Source: Owenia fusiformis
Lineage: Eukaryota > Annelida > Polychaeta > Sabellida > Oweniidae
DNA: 64,000 bases
Reading direction: 5' to 3'
Assembly: GCA_903813345.2 (NCBI GenBank)
Contig: CAIIXF020000009.1
Coordinates: 14,150,347-14,214,346, forward strand
This document shows positions 47,036-57,900 of this stretch, in pieces. The position numbers were made by a program, and so were the translations under genes. Each line of letters opens with the position of its first letter. The stretch's first letter is position 1. The notes under the pieces are model-generated. The model saw only the letters and a program-made list of their open reading frames with translations, made no database searches and was not told the DNA's origin.

Positions 47036-48183
47036 AATTATGACGTAGTAGCTTCGTCAATGCACCATGTTAACAATTATGATGGCATTCGCATTCTTAG
47101 TTCTGGTTTACTAACTTGTGGTAGAATATAGTATAGAATATGGGAAGAATAAAGAAGGGCGTGTTCGTACGTATTCGTTCTTCAAGCAACGTGGCGAATA
47201 TAGTCCTGCAATATATATATTATTGCCATACTTTCAAGAATGATGGAAATTTTGGATGCATGCTGTATTTGTAACTTTTCAGTATATTTAGGGTGTCCTG
47301 AATTCAAATCTGCCGGATGCAATTTTAGTAACTTAAGCTTAAGCTTACTTTGCGGCCTTAGCCTGTACTGGGAATACTAAACCTGATTTTATTCCAAGGC
47401 CTGTACCATCATGATAAACCATGACATCTCAAATCTTCTCAGCCCTGAGACGTTTCAGGTGAAACAGAAAGATGCTATTAGTATCAGAATGAGCCTGAGC
47501 AGCCATTTCAATATATCACGCGGTGCTAACTCACCGGGGCGTATCGAAACCAATAATAACAAAACCGTTAATTTGAATTTTAAACCTACCCTTTTTTTGG
47601 AAAATCAATGATTGTGAGTCTCACAGTAAGCTTACACCGTTTTTCTTCAAACTTGTTCCATTAAAACCTTCACAGAAATACCTTTCACTCGAGATATTGC
47701 TTTTGTGTACAGAAGCGCTCGTTTTATGTTTATGTTTATGTTTATTTCCTTTTTTAAATTCACACAAATATACAATGTATGAGTTGGTGACACTTAAAAA
47801 GTGTATATTCCCAACAAATTTTTACAATAAAAGTTGTGTGTTGTCATACCTGTTAATGTGCAGTTGGGGACTTGTCTTTGCATTCAACCATACAAATGTT
47901 CATTTTTTGCTTGTCACATCTGAGAAGAGACCCATTGAATACAAACATACATGATGAGAGGTTGATAGATGGAAGCTGTAAACAGCAGGCTATGTCAAAA
48001 ATAAATAAATATCAGACAAATCAAAAGAATCAAAACTGTGTTTGATTATAAAAATAAGAATCTGATAAACTGAGAGATATGTTATGTCCAGTAATAGAAG
48101 AGGACAAAAAGGAATACACAAGAGAAGGGGTGGGAGTGATGGCGAGGGCAGTGAGGAGAAAACAAAACAAAATATCAAGTGAG

Positions 48184-49230
48184 TTAATAGCTCTCCAAAA
48201 ACAGTTTTTTCAGTTCCTTTTTAAATATATAGATACTTTTTATTTCTTTAAGTCTTTCTGGTAGATTGTTCCAAAGTTGTGGTATTGAAAAGGATAAAGA
48301 TGATCTGCCATAGTTTGTTCGAGCTTTGGGTTTGTCATAAGTCGTTCTATTTCTGGTATTATAGGGATTTCTTTCGTGCACCATTGTAAAAAGACGGGGG
48401 TATATACTCCTATAATTATCCAAGTCATTTTTCCATTTAAACATAAATATACATTTGACTTGCTTATTAATATCAAAGACATTGAGTAATTTTAACATTT
48501 CAAAAAGTGGGGTGGAATGAGCTCTGTAATCACTGTTTGTTGCTAGGCGTACAAACCTTTTTTGGGACAAATGGAGCGGGTTGATTGTTGTGGGATTCGC
48601 AGCCCCCCAGATAAGATTCCCATATATAAGGTAAGAATAAATCAAAGAATAGTAAATACTCAAAAAGCCTTGGATATTCAGAATATGCTTTATGTTATAC
48701 AAAATACCTATAGTCCTTGAGATTTTCATGTTAACTGAGGTGATATGTTCTTTCCAAGTCAAATGTTTGTCAATTATGATACCTAAAAAATTTATTTTTG
48801 ATACTTGTTGGAGTTTGTTGTCACTAAGGTATATCTTAAAATTGCTAGAATCTAAGTGTTTTTGTCTTGAAGTAAAAATAATGTATTTGGTTTTAGAAAT
48901 ATTTAAAGAAAGTCTATTAGTCACCAACCATTCTTCTATATTTTTTAACTCTGTGTTCAAGATATTATTAAGTTCATCAAGGTTTTTACCATTTATCAAT
49001 AGATTAGTGTCGTCGGCAAAAAGTACAAAAAATAACCTCGGAGATGATAAGTATATGTCATTTATATAAACAATAAAGAAAAGAGGACCTAATATTGAGC
49101 CTTGGGGAATTCCACAACTAATAGTGTTTGGTTCCGAGATGACATCTTTGTATAAAGTACTGTGGGTTCTATTTTGAAAATAGCTTTTTATCAAATCAAG
49201 TGAAGTACCACGAAAACCATAAAAATACAT
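48184..49230 (-). mobile_element. 5'-truncated LINE with reverse transcriptase domain
   Basis: An intact 348-codon frame encodes the second half of a jockey/CR1-type reverse transcriptase. It has GIPQGSILGPLFF (finger/palm region), the catalytic box FADDTNLL, and the thumb motif with LGIIIDKHLTW. It also has the C-terminal text NPYNTRNR and LWNNLPERLK, which is common in these elements. The endonuclease and N-terminal half are missing. The copy lies inside the foldback cluster and looks young because it has no stop or frameshift. Confidence 0.9.
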
Positions 49231-50519
49231 ATATAACTTTTGAAAGAGAATTTAGTGGTTTTAGCGGCGTTTTGGTCCCCAGATGTGAGAAGTTGCATAT
49301 CCTCAGAGATTTCAACCACAATCCTTGATATCTCGCCAGTTCTTCTATCAATCTCCCTCTAATTCTGCGCAAGGACTCCCATCACAACCCTCAATCGCAG
49401 CATCAATATGTTTATTACATGAAATGCAGCAATTCTGAAAAGTCCTACGCAACTGTTCGAAATTGACCAAAACGCCCAGTTGTCTTCCAAAACGCCCCGC
49501 AAAGTCTATGACTACAAACGTGTAGTTTCGAGGTGTATAGATCCAACGGGGCGTTTTGGAAGAGAATGGGGCGTTTTGATCAATTTAAAACAGATGCGTA
49601 GGACTTTACTTGGAAATTGCTGCGTTTAATGTAATAAATATGTTGATGCAGAGATGGAGGGTTGTAATGGGAGTCCTTGTGCAAAATATAGGGGAGAATA
49701 AGAACTGGCGAGATATCGAGGCTTGACATTGACATTGCTTCATATTATAGATGTAGTATGGTAGCCCTACCCCATTCTTCTAAAATAGTGATTTTCAAGA
49801 AAACTACATGTATTAATGATACACAACACCTTTTATCACATGCTCACATGTAATATTTAATGTGTAATGATCAATTAGTATATAGTTATCATGCTTTGTC
49901 TAAATATAATTAGGTTTGCATTTGGTCAAATTAATGTGGTACCTACCCTATTTTTTAAGTAAAATAGCTATGCAAATAAGATTCCATATTCTCTTTATCA
50001 AGGACTAAATGTAGTTATCATGCGGTACTAGCTCACCGGGGCATATCGAAACCAAAACGCCCCGCAAAACCGTTAATTTGAATTTCAAATCTACCCTGTC
50101 TTTGGAAAATCGATGATTGTGAGTCTCACACTACCGTTTTTCTTCAAACTTGTTCCATTAAAACCTTCACAGAAATACCATGGGCTCTATCGGTAGAACC
50201 AAAACGCCCCGTTGTCTTCCAAAACGCCCCGCAGAGTCTATGACTACAACACGTGTATCTACTAGAATCCAACGGGGCGTTTTGGAAGAGAATATGGGGC
50301 GTTTTGATCAATTTCGAACAGATGCGTAGGACTTTTGGAAATTCGTGCGTTTAATGTAATAAATATGTTGATGCAGAGATGGAGGGTTGTAATGGGAGTC
50401 CTTGTGCAAAACATAGGGGAGAATAATAAAAGAACTGGCGATATATCGAGGCTTTTGTTTGAAATCTCTGAAGATTTGCATCTTCTCACATCTGGGGACC
50501 AAAACGCCGCAAAATGTTA

Positions 50520-51100
50520 CGCGGTATATGGCATACATTCATGGTTGCGCGGTATTTGTGATACGGGTGAATATGCCATACTCACCTGCGGTATATGGCA
50601 TATTCCGCAGTGAATATGCGATACATTGATTTCCCTGAATACCCGATACTCACCTGTATGTCATACTAAATTGCGGAATATGCCATATACCGCAGGTGAA
50701 TATGACATATACCGCAGGTGAAAACTTAACGGGATACAGAAAGCCTTGATTTTATTGGTTGCGAGAATCGACTCTAAATGTAAAACTACGCTGGATTTCC
50801 AATATAGTTAGTGCGTCGAGTACTAATATATGAATCCTGGATTGATTGAGTAAGTTTATTACGCGAGATTGGTGACTGATACTTCTGCTAAGTTAATATA
50901 TTCGATACACAGTACTGTTGATTCAGTAATCATTATAATAGTTTATAACGTTTTACTTGTTCGTTCATTCGATGTAATTGACAATTGCGTACTTCCGTAT
51001 CACGTTCTCATTGGTTAGTGTGTATGCCATATACCGCAGCTGAAGTCTGTCATACACCGCAAGTGAATATGCCATATTCGCTTCGGAATATAAAACGAGT
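50520..51100. mobile_element. Palindrome-rich non-autonomous element, copy 2 (nested)
   Basis: Shares ends and interior with 9650-10580, for example GGTTGCGCGGTATTTGTGAT near 50544 and 9657. It sits inside the foldback element 50022-51294, so it either inserted there or is normally part of the longer element. Confidence 0.75.
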
Positions 51101-53189
51101 GACTCTGTACACAAAAGCAATGTCTCGAGTGAAAGGTATTTCTGTGAAGGTTTTAATGGAACAAGTTTGAAGAAGAATGGTGTACTGTGAGACTCACAAT
51201 CATTGATTTTCCAAAGAAAGGGTAGGTTTGAAATTCATATTAACGGTTTTGCGGGGCGTTTTGGTTTCGATACGCCCCGGTGAGTTAGTACCGCGTGGTT
51301 ATAGTTACTGGATTTTTGCTAAAACTTCCAAATATCAAAAATGAAATGCAAACAGCAGGTAAATACCCTATGTTACATGTAGTCTCTACAAAATGATATT
51401 ACTTCATAATATAGATATAGTATGGTACACCTATCCCATTTTTGTAAAATATTGATTTTCAAGAAAAATACATATATTAATATACATAACTCTTTTTATC
51501 ATGATTGTTGTGTTCCGAGTTCACTGACTTATTTTATCATATCTTAAGATTCACGAGAGGGTCAAAAAATAAAATTTTGCTGGAAAAATGCGAGGATGAA
51601 GAGTCCCAAAATGTTGGCCCTTTGAAAGTTTTGACTCGATTTTTAAAAATATGGACCCATTTTCTAAAATCGGGGCAAATTTTTTCAAAAGGCCCATTTT
51701 CCAAAAATGAGGCATTTTCCTGAAATTGAGACAAAGCCTAAATATATTAATATACTAGCAGTCTGTCTAAATATTATATTGCTCAGGAGTGTTCCATTGT
51801 CCAAAAGCCAAACACCCGGAGATCTGACACTCCTCAATGGGTACCCTGTTAGTTTATACAGAGACATATAAAACAAAGCCTTTTGTGCATGAGACAGCAA
51901 AATTATAACTGGTTTTATTAACTTAATTTCAACAGTCATCTCTGTAGAAACCTAAAATTGTATTAGAAATTGGAAATCACCGTACAAGTTTATTTGATAA
52001 AATAAGTAAACCCAGAATTCTTTGGTCAACTCAGAATACTTCGGCAAGAGTCGGAATACTTGGGTAGCCAAGAACACTTGGAGCTTCACACACGTACGTG
52101 GGTACGTGGGTACGAGGTAACATCACGCCTAACCATCGACAACGTACAGTGACAAAACACGCCCTCGTACATTTTAGATGTACTGTGTCGCGTCACTATT
52201 CTAACTGATATGAAGCAAAAACTATGATGTGGGTGTGATTTAGTTTTTATAAGTTAATCTGTGAGGAATACTTAATTAAATGATTTCATGTTTAATTTCG
52301 TGTGTATTCGATTTGGAAGACATTTACCTTTCTAATTACATTAAAAGATTTTCGACCAGTGCTCGAGGTTTTGTTAGTAAATCTACCCACTAACAATGAT
52401 AGGTTGGAAAATGTTGTTTTTTTCACATTTGCTTTGGTCATCTTTTCCCCTGTCACCTAAGAGTGTCGATTATTTTTATGAGAATATGTTTCCCACACCC
52501 CATAGTCAAATATTAATCACCATATCAACACTTTCATAAAATAAAACAGCATTCAACAAGGGGTAAAAATCACTTTTACCTGTTAATCTGTACCAGGGAT
52601 ACATGAACATGTTCGTTGAACATCACTTGTTACTCATAAAACCCTTAATGTGTTTTGAAATTAAATCATTGCATTGTTTAATATTATATCTCATGCATTT
52701 CAATTACTGGGACAACGTACATTGGAGATGACAACGTACATTTTTCATTTTAATTATACCAAATCATCATGAATATTTATTCAACTTTCAACCGTCTTAA
52801 ATTGTGTTGTTTAGAGAAACATATTCTCATAAACATATTCGGCACTCCCGGCTTTAGACGACAGGGGAGAAAACGATCAAAGGAAATGTGTAAAAAAGGG
52901 GGTGGTAGCAGATTCGCTAGAATAGAGGGCGAGGGTCGCTGATATTTCGCTATAGCGGATTCTTTACATTAGTAGTTCTTGTTCAAACATCAAAAACTTA
53001 TTTAGAAAATCATTTTTTTATGTTTACGTTCATCCAGAAAGCTTCGATGCATCATTTATTCTAATAGGGTAGCTTAAATAGGACACACGCAAGACAACAG
53101 TTGCATCTTGTATTTAGTATGTAGGCTTATTCACTCTTTCACTCTTTCCTGAAGTTTTTTACAACTTTACTTAGAATGACGTACAGTAA

Positions 53190-53759
53190 AGTCCATTTCA
53201 CTGCTTCATTTCGTTGAAGTAGAACGGCAAATATAAGAAATTGGGAGACCATTGTGCAATAACATATGGAAAAGTATATTCATAATGTACATGAATGACA
53301 TTTGTATATCTTGGATTGCTTCTAGTTTGGCCTATAAAGTGTGTGGCCTCTTATATTTGGATGTTTCTCTGCCATGTTATTTTCAATAAGATTAACATGG
53401 CTGAAATTCTTCAAATTACAAGACGGCACAGGCTTATTGCACAAAAAAACTAAAAAATCTGAAATATACAAATGTCATTCATGTACATTATGAATATACT
53501 TTTCCATATATTATTGCACAATGGTCTCCCAATTTCTTATTTTTGCCGTTCTACTGACGAAATGAAGCAATGAAATGGCTGAAATTCTTCAAATTACAAG
53601 ACGGCACAGGCTTATTGCACAAAAAAACTAAAAAATCTGAAATATACAAATGTCATTCATGTACATTATGAATATACTTTTCCATATATTATTGCACAAT
53701 GGTCTCCCAATTTCTTATTTTTGCCGTTCTACTGACGAAATGAAGCAGTGAAATGGACT
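53190..53759. mobile_element. Foldback element with a duplicated arm
   Basis: 53190-53330 (AGTCCATTTCACTGCTTCAT) is the inverted complement of the right arm, which itself is present twice in tandem: 53401-53578 and 53579-53755, period 178 bp and nearly identical. The two-to-one arm structure suggests a tandem duplication after insertion. Confidence 0.8.
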
Positions 53760-54664
53760 CTATTTGATTTTTGACGTTTCACTTTAGACTTAAGACTTAG
53801 ACCTTTATATAACTTAAGTTACCTATTTTTAAGTCTGAATGACGCAAAATCCAAACACCTCTCAGTTGCTATATTTATGTTTTTACAATAAATACAATGG
53901 CTATTTACCATAACATCTTTTCCAAATTTGTTATGATCACACTCATGCTTCTCACCAGGAAATTTTTAGACCCCAGATTTTTAGCGCTATTGTGATTACT
54001 TTTTTCGCGGTATCGCAACTACTTCTCCACCATGTGAGATCAGAGATATCCTATTAGTATACTTTTAAGCTTTTCAACATACTGATTACAGTTTGGAACA
54101 TAAATAAATGACAGGTGGATTTGCTGAAGTGAGGATTTCCCATGTTAAAAATAAGAGAATTTTCAAGAGGCCATACATCAGTGGATGAGATTATACAAAA
54201 TGTAAAATATACAAATTTTAAGGGATATGTATCCAGACAATATTAGAAATTATGGGCTTTCAGATGACCATGATTAGGAAATGGTGATCGAAAAATGACC
54301 TGTCATTTATTTTTGTCCCCAACTGTATCTTGTAATTTTAATCCCAATATTTATTTCTAAAAAGTTTCTGACTTCCTATTCCTTGTTTGTATCCAGTTTT
54401 ATGTATTTTTATGTAGTTTTACCGCAAATAATGTGACAAAAATGTAAAATTAGACTTCGGAAAAAACACTTTAGACTCTGGAAAAGCTATTAGACTCTGG
54501 AGCACGAGGGTTTTAAGACATTAGAGTCTAAAAGCCTAGTTAGAACCCTGACATTTATGAATTGCTGGGTGTCATAAAAATGTTTTCAAAAATTGTGAAT
54601 ATAGACTATTTATGTATATATCAGTGGATAATTGCTAGATCATTTTACCAGTATATACACATAT

Positions 54665-54768
54665 GTGAAGTTCCGAGTGTTGCAACCCTGTCCAGAATCC
54701 AGGACCTCCAGAGTGCTCCAGAGTCCGAAGCTCTACCCTTGAGCCATAAGGGCTAGCCACTGCAGCAA
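54665..54768 (-). repeat. Possible tRNA-derived SINE fragment
   Basis: The minus strand has a box-A-like TGGCTCAAGGGTAGAGC followed by anticodon-arm-like and T-arm-like text (GGTCCTGGATTC). It does not fold as a clean tRNA by eye. A functional tRNA is unlikely. Confidence 0.3.
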
Positions 54769-54942
54769 TTATAATTGATTGTTGGGAAGAGCAATCTGGG
54801 TGACTGGATTTCTTTAAACATTTCTGAAGACTTATCCTTGAAAAAGAAATAAAAAAAACTCTTGTAAGACCCACCATGACTATCAAATGAACATTCCTCT
54901 TTAATATTTTTGACTTTTGATTTCAGTTTGTCAAGCCAAACT

Positions 54943-57900
54943 ATGGAACTGTTTGCTGTTGGACTTACCATCATATTACAAGGTAAGTCAGTTTCATTGC
55001 TATTGTATGAATGTACTATTGTACATTGTATGATTCAAACATACTTCATTTACACTTGATAAACATACATGTAGATTGGGCAAATGTCATGCAAGTACAT
55101 GTACAGTGTATGATCCAGGAGAGCAGAATTCAGTACTTTGGAAGAGCTGTATATAACCAATAGCCCCAAAAAATTAAATGCAATGTGTATACCAACCCAA
55201 ACTGATCGACCCTCAACCTGGTGTGATGTATTTCTTAGTACATGCACTACTGTAGAGACTAGCAAAGCTTTAATAGCCACTGGATGTTTGTATTTATTGT
55301 ATGTATTGCATATTTATTTGATCAATTCTGTAAGTCATAATACATTGACGTAATTACCACTTTTTATAAAAAGATTAGCTGCAATTGTGATTGTATGATT
55401 GAAAAGTAAATATATTACAATTTAAAAGTAAATATATTATGATTGAAAAATAAATATATTATGATTGAAAAGTAAATATATTGTGATTGAAAAATAAATG
55501 TATTATGATTGAAAAGTAAATATATTATGATTGAAAAATAAATATAATATGATTGAAAAATAAATGTATTATGATTGAACAAAGTCAAATACAAGGTCAA
55601 AAGGTCAAAAAGCAATGTGATTATTATCAACATTATTATGAACATTATGATTAACTAATGAATGATTAAAATTGTAGGTTAGAACCCACTCTGTAAATCA
55701 AATTATTTTCTTAGAGGAAGAATAAGAAATGGTTAAATACATGTACATAATTGTTTCAATTCCATGTTACAGTTCCAGGTCTATGTAAACAAACCTTTAT
55801 TATCTATTTTTGAAGTGGAGTCTCAATACTTTCTTCTCAGATATTATTAGGAAAGATATTAATTCAATAGATATTTTATTCAAATGTTCAGTAGGTGGTT
55901 TCGCTATCGATTTAGCACATACTTTTAGCATCTATTAATGGTTGATGATGAATGAGACAAAATGTCAAATCAAGCTGCAAATGATAGAATTGGTTTTCCC
56001 CATTTTTTAAAGTCAGCCAAATTTTTCAAGCACATGTCATTCAATGAATAAAGCTAATTTTGCTGTAAAACTTTTATTTTGCAATAACCATTGCCCAATT
56101 TACACAGGAGTATCAATAGCTTGATGCATTCCTGAACAGTTGGCTAAGTAATGTTGATATTTGTTGTGGTTCCGTTGTCATAGTAACTTGAAGTGGGATT
56201 ACAGGCCCCTAGCCAGAATTTGCCAAGGGGGGTTTCAGTTTTCAAAAATTTCCAGGGGGGCTTCACATTTTACACTTTTGGCCCAAATATGGTGAAAATC
56301 ACTTGAGAAAATGGTGAAAAACTGCAAGACTTTGAAAGAATTTTTTGGCCAGGGGGATTCGCCCGACCCCCCCCCCCCCTCTAGCTACGGGCCTGGGTTC
56401 AGAGGAGCAAATCATATCACAAATAAAGAAAAGGGTCACTCTTTTTTGATATTTATGTCAGAAGTCTTATTCCGATTCTATAGTCGCAGTTTTACAACTG
56501 TTTTGTCAGTTGTTGGTGTGTTTGTAATGCTTCACAATCATAAGTAGAAATATTGTAAAGCAAAAGTTTTAGACCAAAACTAGCTTTACTTATTGAATGA
56601 TCTGTATATCCTATTTTTTCTAATTTTCAATTCACAACCTAAATTTGCTTTTCAAAGACATGGACATGGACTGACTTTTTCACATCAGCCCTTAGCACAG
56701 GATTTCATTCTGTGTTTTCATTAACTGATAGTAAATTAAGTTGTACATTAACATTGACATTGACCTCACTCTATGGTATGGTATGGCTTATATATCACAG
56801 CTTTATCTCTGGATGACATATGACTCTAAACAAACATTGAAGAACTGGCGTGTGAAACATCTGCACACAGAGATATTTAGATTAAGTATATCTTATATCC
56901 AACAGTATTGATTCTAGCTGTACAAAGTAGACATGGCAGTAAGACGTTCTCTTGTTGTTGTAGGAGTTCTACTTGGTCTTGCCTTACCTGCAGATTTCCG
57001 ATTCACCCAGTTTGACTTTCTAAGGAATGATTTAGACCAGCAGGACCAACCATCAAAGTGTGGCTATGAGGTAAGCTTGCAACAAAATTTGGCTATGAGG
57101 TAAGCTTGCAACAAAATTTGGCGATGAGGTAAGCTTGCAACAAAATTTGGCCATGAGGTAAGCTTACAATAAAGTGTGACTATGAGGTAAGCTTGCAAGA
57201 AAATGTGGCTATGAGGTAAACTTGCAAGAAAATGTGGCTATGAGGTAAACTTGCAAGAAAATGTGACTATGAGGTAAGCTTGCAAGAAAATGTGGCTATG
57301 AGGTAAACTTGCAAGAAAGGATGGCTATGAAGTAAGCTTACACCATCAAAGTGTGGCTATGAGGTAAGCTTGCAACAAAGTATGGCTACGAGCTTACCAC
57401 AAAGTGTGGCTATAAGGTAAGCTTACAAGAAAGTGTGGCTATGAGGTAAGATTTCAACAAAGTGTGGTTATGAGGTAAGCTTACACCACCAAAGTGTGGT
57501 TATGACGTAAGGTTGTAACAAAGTGTGGCTATGAGGTGATCTTGCAACAAAGTGTGGCTATGATGTAAGCTTACAACAAAGTGTGGCTATGAGATAAGCT
57601 TACAATAAGTTGTGGCTATGAGATAAGCTTACAACAAAGTGTGGCTATAAGGTAAGCTTACAAGAAAGTGTGGCTATGATGTAAGCTTATGACAAAGTGT
57701 GGTTATGAGGTAAGGTTATAACAAAGTGTGGCTATGAGGTGATCTTGCAACAAAGTGTGGCTATGATGTAAGCTTACAACAAAGTGTGGCTATGAGATAA
57801 GCTTACAATAAGGTGTGGCTATGAGATAAGCTTACAACAAAGTGTGGCTATAAGGTAAGCTTGCAACAAAATATGCCTATGAGGTGAGCTTACAACGAAA

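Larger units (their letters stand above)
47520..51294. mobile_element. Cluster of CGCCCC-rich foldback elements
   Basis: A TIR family ends in GCGGTACTAACTCACCGGGG. The most complete copy is 50022-51294, with inverted ends of about 160 bp (50022-50190 and 51130-51294). A second left end lies at 47520-47715, matching the inverted right end of the first. 49258-49480 and about 49510-49720 form a large hairpin of the same internal sequence, which also occurs once at 50260-50510. The motif CCAAAACGCCCC and its complement occur many times. A LINE (48184-49230) separates the parts, and another element is nested at 50520-51100. No transposase was seen and no target duplication was resolved. Confidence 0.75.
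51294..54942. other. Gene-poor interval before the mannosidase
   Basis: 51402-51504 repeats the text of 49739-49840 (GTAAAAT-ATTGATTTTCAAG type), so the foldback element is flanked by related sequence. A foldback lies at 53190-53759. 54450-54545 has repeated TTAGACTCTGG motifs. No supported exon was seen; the 5' UTR of the mannosidase may start here. Confidence 0.5.

Noticed and set aside
55395-55585. Another donor-anchored array
   Set aside because: It is about 400 bp from the donor and shares no sequence with it.
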